Part shown: positions 18,180 through 27,049 of the stretch, one piece after another | How the letters are laid out: every line of letters begins with the position of its first letter | Numbering within the stretch: position 1 is the first letter of the stretch | Source of the DNA: Chryseobacterium sp. 52 | GTDB taxonomy: Bacteria; Bacteroidota; Bacteroidia; Flavobacteriales; Weeksellaceae | Direction: 5' to 3' | Assembly: GCF_002754245.1 (NCBI RefSeq) | Contig: NZ_PEEX01000001.1 | Location: 4,816,001 to 4,880,000 of the forward strand | DNA length: 64,000 nucleotides | Made by a program: the position numbers and the translations under genes | Notes under the pieces: generated by a model | The model's input: only the letters and a program-made list of their open reading frames with translations | What the model was told of the DNA's origin: nothing | Databases searched by the model: none

Positions 18180-19376
18180 ATGGAAAAGATGACTACCCTG
18201 CCCCGTTTTAAAGATTCCCCTCATTTCAAAGATTTCTGGGAAAAAGGCAACGGAAAACAACTTATTGATTTTTCGGGAGCTGAAGTAAGCTTTAAAGACT
18301 TTGACAAGTTTGCCGCCCATTTTTATCATGTGGATGAGATTGGAGATGAGGTGGTAAAAGAGGTTTATTTAACTAAAAAATTTCAGGAAGCATCCAGAGA
18401 AATTGAAGGTTATATACGAAACGGTGTTTCTGAAACAGACCCCGTTCCTGAGAGTGTAAAAAAACTTTTCACCCAGACCCAGCATATTCCGGAATGGCTC
18501 GACTACAGCCTCTTAAAAAGCGGCGCAGAGCTCTGTATGAGAGGTAACATCGATTCTCTGATCTCGTTAAGGGATTATTGTCTGATCGGTGGCTATGATT
18601 ATGCTTACCTTAATAAACCGCTGACCGCCACAGAAGCTTTGAAAAAAGGGGCTGTAAAACGTCTTTCAGAAACGCTGGATTTTTGGGTCAATGCCACCCG
18701 TTACGATGCATTGGAGCTCCATGCAAAAGGATATGAATTTGCTATAAAAACCCGTTTGATTCATTCTTACGCCAGACTTTCCATCAAGAAGCATTATAAA
18801 CAATGGGATACTGAAAATTGGGGCGAACCCATCAATTCCTGGGATATGATGGCAACCTACATCGGGTTCAGTCTTGTCTTCCTTCATAGCCTTCAAAAAT
18901 TAGGAAATACGTTTTCTGTTGAAGAGGAGAAAGGTATTTTCCACCTTTGGAAATATGTGGGGTACTTATTGGGAATTCCCGAACAACTGCTTCCCGACAG
19001 CAAAAAACAGGCAACGGAATATTTTCATCTATGGACTTCTGTTCAGCCGCCTTCGGATAAAGATTCTATCCTGCTGGCACATTCTTTATTGAATGAATCG
19101 CTGGAAAACCCAATTTTAAAATTCAAATTTCAAAGAAAAAACCTCAGGTATCTGCACATTTGCTGTACCTGGTTTCTGCTGGATGATGAAGTATGTAAAA
19201 GATTACAAATTCCTGATGTTCCAAACAGAAAACTGTTTCCAAAAACAAAGATCGTGATCAACAAAATTTATGATACACTGGTAAGCCGGGATGCCAGAAT
19301 AAAAAAGGGGAATAAAGATCAGATGAAAGTACTGGAAGACTATCTTAAAATCACAAAAAATTCAAATTTTCACTAG
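18180..19376 (+). CDS. MpaB/DUF2236-family oxygenase-like protein
   Basis: A 398-residue protein of the latex-clearing-protein/MpaB superfamily, helical heme-containing proteins of which some are oxygenases. Recognisable segments are the central RLIHSYARLSIKKH and the later HLWKYVGYLLGIPEQLLP, matching the (R)xxHxxxR and WRYVGYLLG patterns of the family. No signal peptide is evident. Reaction and substrate are unknown. The frame extends to a TTG at 18162; the ATG at 18180 is a more normal start. Confidence 0.75.
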   Translation: MEKMTTLPRFKDSPHFKDFWEKGNGKQLIDFSGAEVSFKDFDKFAAHFYHVDEIGDEVVKEVYLTKKFQEASREIEGYIRNGVSETDPVPESVKKLFTQTQHIPEWLDYSLLKSGAELCMRGNIDSLISLRDYCLIGGYDYAYLNKPLTATEALKKGAVKRLSETLDFWVNATRYDALELHAKGYEFAIKTRLIHSYARLSIKKHYKQWDTENWGEPINSWDMMATYIGFSLVFLHSLQKLGNTFSVEEEKGIFHLWKYVGYLLGIPEQLLPDSKKQATEYFHLWTSVQPPSDKDSILLAHSLLNESLENPILKFKFQRKNLRYLHICCTWFLLDDEVCKRLQIPDVPNRKLFPKTKIVINKIYDTLVSRDARIKKGNKDQMKVLEDYLKITKNSNFH

Positions 19377-19552
19377 AAAAACATAGATCAATAGCCGAAT
19401 ATAAGGACAAAAAATATTTTTTTATGTTTTGAATCATAAAACGCCGCATCCTGTTCGTAATGAATACGATCAGTCTCTAAACTTTATTATTTTTTAACTC
19501 AAAAAATAGTTTTCCACTCTAAATAATATTAGTTTTTGATATTTAAATTATG

Positions 19553-19560
19553 TATTTTTG
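19553..19560 (+). promoter_or_regulatory. Probable -7 box of recA
   Basis: TATTTTTG fits TAnnTTTG 19 nt before the recA ATG. The nearest upstream TTG is only 14 nt away, shorter than usual. No obvious LexA-type palindrome was recognised in the 200-nt gap before recA. Confidence 0.5.
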
Positions 19561-19579
19561 AGAAATTATTATAATAGAG

Positions 19580-20581
19580 ATGAGCAACATAGAAGATAAG
19601 AAAAAAGCACTGGCATTAGTGCTTGACAAGCTAGATAAAACATACGGAAAAGGAACTGTAATGACGTTGGGAGACACCTCTGTTGACACTACAATTGAAG
19701 TGATCTCTTCAGGGTCTCTAGGATTAGATATTGCATTAGGAGTTGGTGGTTATCCAAGAGGAAGAATCATTGAAATATACGGACCTGAATCTTCAGGTAA
19801 AACAACCTTGACTCTTCACGCTATTGCTGAAGCTCAAAAAGCAGGTGGTATCGCAGCATTTATCGATGCTGAGCATGCTTTCGACAGAAACTATGCTTCA
19901 AAATTAGGAATCGACTTAGAAAACTTAATCATATCTCAGCCTGATAACGGGGAGCAGGCTTTGGAAATTGCGGATAACCTGATCCGTTCAGGAGCAATTG
20001 ACATCGTTGTTATTGACTCTGTTGCGGCACTAACTCCAAAAGCAGAGATCGAAGGAGAAATGGGAGATTCTAAAATGGGTCTTCATGCAAGATTGATGTC
20101 TCAGGCATTGAGAAAACTGACAGCTACTATTTCAAGAACGAAATGTACGGTGATTTTCATCAACCAGTTGAGAGAAAAAATCGGAGTTATGTTCGGAAAT
20201 CCTGAAACGACAACCGGTGGAAATGCCTTGAAATTCTATGCATCTGTAAGAGTTGACATCAGAAAAGCAAGTGCACCAATCAAAAATGGTGATGAAGCAG
20301 TAGGAAGCCGTGTAAAAGTGAAAATTGTGAAAAACAAAGTAGCTCCACCATTCAAAATGGCAGAATTTGACATTATGTACGGTGAAGGGGTTTCTAAAGT
20401 AGGTGAAATTCTGGATGCGGCTGTTGATAAAGGAATTGTAAAGAAAAGCGGTTCTTGGTTCAGCTACGAAGAAACTAAATTAGGTCAGGGACGTGATGCA
20501 GTGAAAGATGTTTTAAGAGACAATCCTGAGCTTGCTGAAGAACTGGAAAACAAAATCAAGGAAGAACTGAAAAACAAATAG
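19580..20581 (+). CDS. recA: Recombinase RecA
   Basis: The DNA-dependent ATPase that forms filaments on single-stranded DNA, promotes homologous strand exchange and stimulates self-cleavage of repressors. At 333 residues it is slightly shorter than E. coli RecA (353), mainly at the acidic C-terminal tail. Walker A is GPESSGKT (68-75), Walker B lies in [11 protein letters not shown], and the L2-region segment [25 protein letters not shown] is intact. It is a single-gene unit with its own terminator. Confidence 0.98.
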   Translation: MSNIEDKKKALALVLDKLDKTYGKGTVMTLGDTSVDTTIEVISSGSLGLDIALGVGGYPRGRIIEIYGPESSGKTTLTLHAIAEAQKAGGIAAFIDAEHAFDRNYASKLGIDLENLIISQPDNGEQALEIADNLIRSGAIDIVVIDSVAALTPKAEIEGEMGDSKMGLHARLMSQALRKLTATISRTKCTVIFINQLREKIGVMFGNPETTTGGNALKFYASVRVDIRKASAPIKNGDEAVGSRVKVKIVKNKVAPPFKMAEFDIMYGEGVSKVGEILDAAVDKGIVKKSGSWFSYEETKLGQGRDAVKDVLRDNPELAEELENKIKEELKNK

Positions 20582-20605
20582 TAAGTTTTACAGATTTACA
20601 ATAGT

Positions 20606-20634
20606 AAAGACAGCTTTTTGGGCTGTCTTTTTTT
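20606..20634 (+). terminator. recA terminator
   Basis: AAAGACAGC (20606-20614), 7-nt loop, GCTGTCTTT (20622-20630), then T-run. A 9-bp perfect stem 25 nt after the recA stop. Confidence 0.88.
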
Positions 20635-20658
20635 ATGTAATTTTAAATAAAAACTCAA

Positions 20659-21384
20659 ATGAGGCTGAATATTTTCTCCAAGATAGTATGTATTCTGGTA
20701 TTTATAGTCTTCTTTTCCTGTAAAGAGGACAGACAGATCAATCCTGATTTTGTAATTTATTCCGTCGATACCCAAAAAGAGAAGATTGATTTTTTTTGGA
20801 AAAATGATCAGAATCAACCTTTCAGAAGTATTCAGAATTTAAAAAAGTATATTAATACCAGAAACCAAACTTTAAAGTTCGCGATGAATGGTGGTATGTT
20901 CATTGAAAACAATATTCCAAAAGGGCTGTATATTGAAAATTTCAAAACTTTAAACCCAATTGATACTTTGAATGGGGAAGGAAATTTCTACCTAAAACCA
21001 AACGGTATTTTCTCCATTACAAAATCTAATGAATCTGCTGTAATTTCCACCGAAAATTTCAAAATAAATTCAGATATAAAGTTTGCGACACAATCCGGCC
21101 CTATGCTTATAGTGAATGGAAAAATAAATCCTGCTTTCCAAAAAAATTCTGACAATTTAAATATAAGAAACGGTGTCGGAATCCTGAAGAATGGCCATCC
21201 GGTCTTTGTAATGTCTAAGAAAAAAATAAACTTTTACAACTTTGCTTCATTATTTAAAAGCTTAGGATGTAAAAATGCATTATATCTTGACGGTTTTGTC
21301 TCAAGAGCCTATTTCCCCGAAGAAAACTGGATTCAGGAAGATGGAGATTTCGGAGTAATGATAGGGGTTACCTCAGAAAAGTAA
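20659..21384 (+). CDS. Phosphodiester glycosidase family lipoprotein (NAGPA-like)
   Basis: A 241-residue lipoprotein with lipobox VFFSC (C21). The domain resembles the phosphodiester glycosidase family, related to the mammalian uncovering enzyme NAGPA and bacterial YigE-type proteins: KFAMNGGMF near residue 76, ATQSGPMLIVNGKI, RNGVGILKNGHPVF, and the late motif NALYLDGFVSRAYFPE. It should sit on the periplasmic or outer face; a natural substrate is not evident. It lies 77 nt after recA but behind the recA terminator, so it is probably separately expressed. Confidence 0.82.
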   Translation: MRLNIFSKIVCILVFIVFFSCKEDRQINPDFVIYSVDTQKEKIDFFWKNDQNQPFRSIQNLKKYINTRNQTLKFAMNGGMFIENNIPKGLYIENFKTLNPIDTLNGEGNFYLKPNGIFSITKSNESAVISTENFKINSDIKFATQSGPMLIVNGKINPAFQKNSDNLNIRNGVGILKNGHPVFVMSKKKINFYNFASLFKSLGCKNALYLDGFVSRAYFPEENWIQEDGDFGVMIGVTSEK

Positions 21385-21488
21385 AAAAGTTCATTCGTAC
21401 ATCCCGCAGAAAAAATGCCAATCTGTCACTTAGTGTAGAACGGTATTTTTTTTGAGCATTATTTAGAAATTAAAAAATCTAAAATATT

Positions 21489-23381
21489 ATGACTAAAGGA
21501 AATATTAATGTATCTGTGGAAAACATTTTTCCTCTTATCAAAAAATTTCTTTACAGTGATCACGAAATATTCTTGAGAGAACTGATCTCCAATGCAACTG
21601 ATGCTACTTTAAAATTAAAGCATTTAACAAGCATCGGGGAAGCAAAAGTAGAATACGGAAATCCAAAGATTGAAGTTAAGATCGATAAAGAGCAGAAAAC
21701 GCTCCGTATTATTGACCAGGGAATTGGGATGACCAGCGAAGAGGTTGAAAAATACATCAATCAGGTTGCTTTTTCAGGAGCTGAAGAATTCCTGGAAAAA
21801 TATAAAGATTCTGCAAAAGACTCCGGAATCATCGGACATTTCGGCCTTGGTTTCTATTCTGCATTTATGGTGGCAGAGAAAGTAGAGATTCTTACAAAAT
21901 CTTACAAAGACGGAGCTGCAGTACGCTGGATCTGTGACGGAAGTCCGGAATTTACTCTTGAAGAAACAACAGATAAAACTGACCGAGGAACGGAGATTAT
22001 TCTTCACATTGCAGAAGATTCTACAGAATTTTTAGAAGAAGCAAAAATCCGTGAACTGCTTTCAAAATATAATAAATTCATGCCTGTTCCTATTAAATTC
22101 GGAACAAAAACACATACACTTCCCTTACCGGAAGATGCAGCTGAAGATGCTGTTGCAGAAACTGAAGAGGTAGACAACATCATCAATAATCCAACTCCGG
22201 CATGGACCATCGCACCAAGCGAATTGTCTAACGAAGATTATATGAAGTTCTATCATGAGCTTTATCCTATGCAGTTTGAAGAGCCTTTATTCAATATTCA
22301 CCTGAATGTTGATTACCCTTTCAATCTTACAGGAGTTCTATTCTTCCCGAAATTAAGCAACAATTTAAATATTGATAAGGATAAGATCCAGCTGTATCAG
22401 AATCAGGTATTCGTAACAGATGAAGTAAAAGGTATTGTTCCTGACTTCCTGATGCTTCTTAGAGGGGTAATTGATTCTCCGGATATTCCATTGAATGTTT
22501 CCCGTTCTTATCTTCAGGCAGACGGTGCCGTAAAGAAAATTTCATCTTACATCACGAAGAAGGTGGCAGATAAAATGTCTTCTCTGATCAACGAAAACCG
22601 TGAAGATTATGAGAAAAAATGGAACGACATCAAAATAGTGATTGAATACGGAATTATTACAGAAGAAAAATTTGCTGAAAAAGCAGATAAATTCACGTTA
22701 TATCCTACTACCGACGGAAAATATTTTCTTTGGAATGAATTGATTGAAAAGATTCAGCCTTCACATACGGATAAAGATGGCAATACTGTCATTCTTTATG
22801 CAACCAATGCAGATGAGCAGCACAGCTACATCCAGGCAGCAAATGATAAAGGATATGAAGTTCTGTTATTAGACTCGCCGGTGATTTCTCATGTGATTCA
22901 GAAACTGGAAACTTCAAAAGAGAAGATTTCATTTGCAAGAGTGGATGCAGACCACATCAATAACCTGATCAAAAAAGACGAACCGGTTATTTCTAAACTT
23001 AATGAAACTGAAAAAGAATCTTTAAAGAAAAACGTAGAAGAGGCTGTAAAAGATGCCAAATTCACAGTACAGCTTGAAGATCTTGACAGCAGTGATGCTC
23101 CGTTTACCATCACACAACCTGAATTCATGAGAAGAATGAAGGAAATGCAGGCAAGCGGCGGAGGCGGTATGTTCGGGATGGGAGGTTTCCCGGAGATGTA
23201 CAATCTTGTAGTCAATTCGAACAGCGAACTTTCAAGCCAGATCTTAAAAACAGAAAATGCTGAAGAAAAGGAAACACTGATCCGATATGCTCTGGATCTT
23301 GCGAAACTTTCTCAGAATCTACTGAAAGGAAAAGACCTTACTGATTTTATCCAGAGAAGCTATAAGCAGCTGGAGAAATAA
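21489..23381 (+). CDS. htpG: Molecular chaperone HtpG (Hsp90)
   Basis: The bacterial Hsp90, an ATP-dependent cytoplasmic dimeric chaperone. The 630-residue length is typical. The N-terminal GHKL ATPase has FLRELISNATDA, DQGIGMT and GHFGLGFYSAFMV; the middle domain contains LNVSRSYLQ. In the C-terminal domain a Gly/Met/Phe-rich loop (residues about 554-572) precedes the last helices, not a feature I know from E. coli HtpG. It is a single-gene unit followed by a strong terminator. Confidence 0.97.
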   Translation: MTKGNINVSVENIFPLIKKFLYSDHEIFLRELISNATDATLKLKHLTSIGEAKVEYGNPKIEVKIDKEQKTLRIIDQGIGMTSEEVEKYINQVAFSGAEEFLEKYKDSAKDSGIIGHFGLGFYSAFMVAEKVEILTKSYKDGAAVRWICDGSPEFTLEETTDKTDRGTEIILHIAEDSTEFLEEAKIRELLSKYNKFMPVPIKFGTKTHTLPLPEDAAEDAVAETEEVDNIINNPTPAWTIAPSELSNEDYMKFYHELYPMQFEEPLFNIHLNVDYPFNLTGVLFFPKLSNNLNIDKDKIQLYQNQVFVTDEVKGIVPDFLMLLRGVIDSPDIPLNVSRSYLQADGAVKKISSYITKKVADKMSSLINENREDYEKKWNDIKIVIEYGIITEEKFAEKADKFTLYPTTDGKYFLWNELIEKIQPSHTDKDGNTVILYATNADEQHSYIQAANDKGYEVLLLDSPVISHVIQKLETSKEKISFARVDADHINNLIKKDEPVISKLNETEKESLKKNVEEAVKDAKFTVQLEDLDSSDAPFTITQPEFMRRMKEMQASGGGGMFGMGGFPEMYNLVVNSNSELSSQILKTENAEEKETLIRYALDLAKLSQNLLKGKDLTDFIQRSYKQLEK

Positions 23382-23402
23382 TACAATCATACAGAAATGA
23401 AT

Positions 23403-23436
23403 AAGACTGTTCTCATATTGGGAACAGTCTTTTTTG
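23403..23436 (+). terminator. htpG terminator
   Basis: AAGACTGTTC (23403-23412), loop, GAACAGTCTT (23422-23431), then a T-run. A 10-bp perfect stem. Confidence 0.88.
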
Positions 23437-23619
23437 TGCTTTAAATTGAAACTAATTTAGATGTCAGCGTATTTTAAAAAGAAAACGATCAACATATTGA
23501 TCTGATCCCTTTGATATTCTACACTTTTTTTGCACTTTTCCTTAAATCTCAACCTGCCACTCCACATTTTTTCTGTTTTCTATTGTACACATTGTGCTTT
23601 TTTTCCATTTTTGTATAAA

Positions 23620-24009
23620 ATGTCGGATATGCAAAAAGAAAAATTACGCGTCATCAGAAAACAAAAAGGCTATACTCAACAGCAGATAGCTGATATTATC
23701 GCGACTGATGTATCCAACTACAGCAGAAAAGAAAGTGGTGATGTAAGAATCATCAAAGATGAATGGGACAAAATAGCCCGTTTTCTGGATGTTACTATAG
23801 AAGATATTTATGAGGAGGAAGAAGCTAAAGTAGTTGTTAATTATGATCATCCTGTATTTAATGACAGCTCTTCTGGAAATGGAACTATGACTCAATTTCA
23901 TAACATTTCTGCATCCATTATTCAAAGTTTACAGGATTACATTGCCTTGCTGAAGGAAGAAAATGAAAGATTGAAAGAAGAATTAAAAACTCCGAAAGCA
24001 AGAAGATAA
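23620..24009 (+). CDS. XRE-family helix-turn-helix regulator with C-terminal coiled coil
   Basis: A 129-residue protein. Residues about 5-60 form a Cro/C1-type HTH (LRVIRKQKGYTQQQIADIIATDVSNYSRKESG). The C-terminal part (about 95-129) is a short coiled coil (IQSLQDYIALLKEENERLKEEL), likely for dimerisation. The frame is open to 23530, but the upstream part is hydrophobic and unlike an HTH N-terminus; ATG at 23620 or 23629 is the likely start. Its target is unknown; it is isolated between htpG and the terminator at 24057. Confidence 0.82.
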   Translation: MSDMQKEKLRVIRKQKGYTQQQIADIIATDVSNYSRKESGDVRIIKDEWDKIARFLDVTIEDIYEEEEAKVVVNYDHPVFNDSSSGNGTMTQFHNISASIIQSLQDYIALLKEENERLKEELKTPKARR

Positions 24010-24056
24010 AGGTTGAAATTTTAAAATCTACCTGCTATTTTAACGTATAAATTTTA

Positions 24057-24096
24057 AATGCCATGAATACTGTTGAGTATTCATGGCATTTTTTAT
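24057..24096 (+). terminator. Terminator after the XRE gene
   Basis: A 15-bp perfect stem (24057-24071 with 24076-24090) around loop GTTG, followed by TTTTT. The arms read AATGCCATGAATACT and its complement. Confidence 0.88.
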
Positions 24097-24156
24097 GGAG
24101 GTAATTGATTGCGGATATTTTTTTAACTACCCCGTCTTTTTGCAGGCAAAAATCCA

Positions 24157-24173
24157 CCCCTTCAAAGAAGGGG
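24157..24173. repeat. Short palindrome, possible dispersed intergenic element
   Basis: CCCCTTC, AAA, GAAGGGG form a 7-bp perfect stem in an AT-rich gap with no T-run. It may be part of a dispersed palindromic element; no second copy was seen in this window. Confidence 0.35.
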
Positions 24174-24224
24174 AATGAGAGGAGATTCAACTTCTTATTC
24201 TGTAATAAGGCATGTTTTTTTTAG

Positions 24225-24259
24225 GAGTTTCCGGCGGCTTCGCCGCCGGAAACTCTTTT
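24225..24259. terminator. GC-rich 14-bp hairpin downstream of the hydrolase gene
   Basis: GAGTTTCCGGCGGC (24225-24238), loop TTC, and its exact complement (24242-24255). The T-run is on the plus-strand side only (TTTTA), although the nearest ending gene is on the minus strand (stop at 24261). Much more GC-rich than its surroundings, so it may be a repeated palindromic element rather than a plain terminator. Confidence 0.55.
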
Positions 24260-24260
24260 A

Positions 24261-25055
24261 TCATAGCTTATCAATGGCTTTCAGGATCTCTTCTTTATTA
24301 TTCACCAGTCCTTCCAGATGATCTCCTTTTGATTGAATGAATGTTTTGGCTCCGGAAGTATTATCGAAAACTAATTTCCCCTGCTCATAAGGAACCGTTT
24401 TATCTTCTCCCCCATGAATGACAAGGACAGGAAGCTTTCCTAATGCTTTTACATCTTCTTTAGCAGCATATGGAGAAATCATTGACTGAAGGATAAAATC
24501 TTTATATTGAGGGGTAAAATGAGCCGCTATATCAGTGAAAGAAGCCATCGGGCAATCCAGAATCAGGCCTGAGATTTTAGAGACATTGTCTTTGGCAAGG
24601 TGGGCCGCTATCTGAGTTCCCAAAGAGGCCCCGTAGATATAGACTTTTGTATTTTTAATATCAGGTCTTCTGATCAATTCATCAAAGAATTTCTGACCGT
24701 CTTCAGCTACATTTTTATGGTTGGGTTTTCCTGTGGACAATCCATATCCTCTGAAATCTATCATCACGACCTGATATCCGGCATCTACCAGAGGTTTCGT
24801 CATAAACTGATAGGTAGTTACATTTCCTGCAGCACCATGAAAATAGAAAATCGTTTTTTTAGTATTTTTTGTATTTGGTTTTGCGAAAAAAGCTGTAATT
24901 GTCTCTCCATCTACAGGAAAATTAATTTGCTCAGGCGTATTAAATTCAAACGGTTTCATTATTTTATTCGGCTGATAAAATTTATCATCCATCTGCGCTT
25001 TTGAAAATACAGCAATAAAAAGGAAGAGTAATGAGAAGATTGAAATTGGTTTCAT
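24261..25055 (-). CDS. Exported alpha/beta hydrolase
   Basis: A 264-residue protein with signal peptide MKPISIFSLLFLFIAVFSKAQ, so periplasmic or secreted. The alpha/beta-hydrolase fold is shown by YFHGAAGNVTTY (oxyanion region), the nucleophile elbow YGASLGTQ, GGEDKTVP with the acid residue, and DHLEG near the C-terminus for the histidine. It resembles the DUF-type serine aminopeptidase/BAAT-like hydrolases (FrsA/YqkD type). Substrate cannot be told. It is a single gene. Confidence 0.85.
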   Translation of the reverse strand: MKPISIFSLLFLFIAVFSKAQMDDKFYQPNKIMKPFEFNTPEQINFPVDGETITAFFAKPNTKNTKKTIFYFHGAAGNVTTYQFMTKPLVDAGYQVVMIDFRGYGLSTGKPNHKNVAEDGQKFFDELIRRPDIKNTKVYIYGASLGTQIAAHLAKDNVSKISGLILDCPMASFTDIAAHFTPQYKDFILQSMISPYAAKEDVKALGKLPVLVIHGGEDKTVPYEQGKLVFDNTSGAKTFIQSKGDHLEGLVNNKEEILKAIDKL

Positions 25056-25162
25056 AGGTTTTCGTTTTGTTTATGAACCAAAGGTATCTCCATTACCTGC
25101 AGTTTAAAAAAATAGGTGACTGAGCCGTAAATATTTTAATCTGAATGGTCTGTTTCTCAATA

Positions 25163-25459
25163 TTAGATCTCGTCCAGCGGATTCCAGAATAGTTTTTTGA
25201 ATTTTTTTATCCTCAAATTTTCAACTGTAATGCCTTCTGCTTCCAGTCTTTTTTGAAATTCAGGGACAGATAAAACTCCTGAACTGGATATCACACGGTG
25301 TGCAGGCACATCTTCGGGACAGCCTCCCATAGCCTTTCCTACATGTCTGGAATGGTTAGGATAGCCAACTGCTTTTGCTATGGCACCATAAGTGGAAACG
25401 CGGCCTTTTGGAATAAGCCTTGAGACTTCATAAACCTGTTGTTTGAAAATTTCGTCCAT
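25163..25459 (-). CDS. Alkyltransferase-like protein (MGMT family without acceptor cysteine)
   Basis: A 98-residue protein with the DNA-binding domain of O6-alkylguanine-DNA alkyltransferases: GRVSTYGAIAKAVGYPNHSRHVGKAMGGCP, followed by VPAHRVISSSG. In active MGMT the motif is PCHRV; here the acceptor cysteine is replaced by alanine (A53), the hallmark of ATL proteins. ATLs bind O6-alkylguanine lesions and hand them to nucleotide-excision repair rather than reverse them. The N-terminal Ada/MGMT domain is absent, as usual for ATLs. Confidence 0.88.
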   Translation of the reverse strand: MDEIFKQQVYEVSRLIPKGRVSTYGAIAKAVGYPNHSRHVGKAMGGCPEDVPAHRVISSSGVLSVPEFQKRLEAEGITVENLRIKKFKKLFWNPLDEI

Positions 25460-25574
25460 GGTAAATAATGTGTTGGGTACTATTGAAAATAGTATTTCAA
25501 TGAGTGTTAAACCTTTTTTGCATCATTTTTGGACTCTTAGTCATTCAATGATGTTTGATTTTAACTATAAAGAT

Positions 25575-25721
25575 ATGAAAAAATCATTTTTCAAACTGGT
25601 AAATGCGGTCAATAAAAAGATACTTCCAAAGCTGAGTCACAAAGACCCCAACAGTCTGACCAAGATCGAGAAAGGAATTCTGGGCTATCGTTATTTTGTG
25701 CTGGTCAATTCCCTTGACTGA
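25575..25721 (+). CDS. Small basic protein, 48 residues
   Basis: Starts MKKSFFKLVNAVNKKILPKL and ends YRYFVLVNSLD. The pattern FFKLxxxxNKxxLP...TKxxxxxxGYRxYVxxNSLD resembles, from memory, a short protein family in Chryseobacterium and Flavobacterium that databases often label 'SsrA-binding protein' although it is far shorter than SmpB (about 150 residues). The frame is open to 25443, but the upstream part overlaps the start of the divergent ATL gene. ATG at 25575 has AAAGA in front. Function unknown. Confidence 0.55.
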   Translation: MKKSFFKLVNAVNKKILPKLSHKDPNSLTKIEKGILGYRYFVLVNSLD

Positions 25722-25844
25722 CCTTCGCGTGAGGGATATGGAGGGCGCGAGCGGTTATTTTTGTAAAATGTATAATGTAAAAAGTATTCATGTATTTATG
25801 TATTTATGATTTCAACGGGTACTTGCTTCGCAATGACAAATAAA

Positions 25845-25872
25845 AAACGCTTCAAAATGAATTGAAGCGTTT
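25845..25872 (-). terminator. Terminator of the deoxyhypusine-synthase-like gene
   Basis: AAACGCTTCAA (25845-25855), 6-nt loop, TTGAAGCGTTT (25862-25872); on the minus strand it is followed by a T-run and lies about 22 nt after the stop. Confidence 0.85.
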
Positions 25873-25894
25873 GTATTTTAATAAGAAGTGATTC

Positions 25895-26869
25895 TTAAGA
25901 ATTTTCTAAGATGTAAGAGAACATCAATGGTGCACAGATGGTAGCATCACTTTCAACGATGAATTTCGGTGTAGTGATATCCAATTTACCCCAAGTAATT
26001 TTCTCATTTGGAACAGCTCCTGAATATGAACCGTAAGAGGTTGTAGAATCTGAAATCTGACAGAAATAAGACCAGAAAGGAATGTCATGCATTTCCATAT
26101 CCTGATACAACATCGGTACAACACAGATCGGGAAATCTCCTGCAATACCTCCACCAATCTGGAAGAATCCAACTCCTTTTCCACCTGAGTTTTTTGTATA
26201 CCAGTCTGCTAAATAAGCCATATATTCAATCCCTGATTTCATGGTAGAGAACTGTAGTTCTCCTTTGATACAGTAAGATGTAAAGATATTCCCCATTGTA
26301 GAATCTTCCCATCCCGGAACTACAATCGGAAGGTTTTTCTCTGCAGCAGCAATCATCCATGAGTTTTCTCTAGGAATTTCATAATACTGCTCCAAAACTC
26401 CTGAAAGGATCATCTTGTACATATATTCGTGCGGGAAGTATCTTTCTCCTTTAGCTTCTGCATCTTTCCAGATCTCCACAATATGTTTCTGCAATCTTCT
26501 GAAAGCCTCTTCTTCAGGAATACAGGTATCTGTAACTCTGTTCAGACCTCTTTCCAAAAGACCCCATTCTTCCTGAGGGGTAAGATCTCTGTAGTGCGGA
26601 ACTCTTTCGTAGTGAGAATGAGCTACCAAATTCATCAGATCTTCCTCAAGATTTGCACCGGTACAAGAGATAAAATCTACTTTGTCCTGGCGGATCATCT
26701 CAGCAAGAATTTTTCCCAATTCAGCAGTTGACATTGCTCCCGCCAAAGTAATCATCATCTTTCCACCATCCTTAAGATGTGCAACATAACCTTTAGAAGC
26801 GTCTACCAATGCAGCTGCATTGAAGTGCAGGTAATATTTCTCTATAAATTCAGTAATCGGTTTGCTCAT
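25895..26869 (-). CDS. Deoxyhypusine synthase family protein
   Basis: A 324-residue NAD-dependent deoxyhypusine/homospermidine-synthase-fold protein, probably polyamine related. Family segments: LAGAMSTAELGKILAEMI, SCTGANLEEDL, the PIVVPGWEDSTMGN block, and GGGIAGDFP at 239-247. In true deoxyhypusine synthase this last block reads GGGxxKHH, with the lysine that forms the enzyme-butylamine intermediate; here that lysine and both histidines are missing. Bacteria lack eIF5A, so a homospermidine or other polyamine role was expected anyway. It is a single gene with its own terminator. Confidence 0.85.
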   Translation of the reverse strand: MSKPITEFIEKYYLHFNAAALVDASKGYVAHLKDGGKMMITLAGAMSTAELGKILAEMIRQDKVDFISCTGANLEEDLMNLVAHSHYERVPHYRDLTPQEEWGLLERGLNRVTDTCIPEEEAFRRLQKHIVEIWKDAEAKGERYFPHEYMYKMILSGVLEQYYEIPRENSWMIAAAEKNLPIVVPGWEDSTMGNIFTSYCIKGELQFSTMKSGIEYMAYLADWYTKNSGGKGVGFFQIGGGIAGDFPICVVPMLYQDMEMHDIPFWSYFCQISDSTTSYGSYSGAVPNEKITWGKLDITTPKFIVESDATICAPLMFSYILENS

Positions 26870-26995
26870 TATTTTGATTTTTGCAAAGATAAAATTTAAA
26901 AACGGAATGCAACAAGTGTACTTAAAGAAACTCTTGTCCGAGCATCTTTTTTTAACAAATGATAAAAAATAACTTCGTCATTTAATTTTTTCATC

Positions 26996-27027
26996 AAAAG
27001 TCCAGCCCGTTCCGGGCTGGACTTTTT
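26996..27027 (-). terminator. Terminator after the Gre-like gene
   Basis: A 14-bp perfect stem (26996-27009 with 27013-27026) with loop TTC; A- and T-runs on both sides make it usable in both directions. It lies about 23 nt after the Gre-like stop. Confidence 0.88.
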
Positions 27028-27049
27028 TAGTTATAATCAGTATTTCAAA

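Noticed and set aside
25785..25810. ATGTATTT tandem units
   Set aside because: Two to three short copies of an AT-rich word; no sign of a functional repeat.
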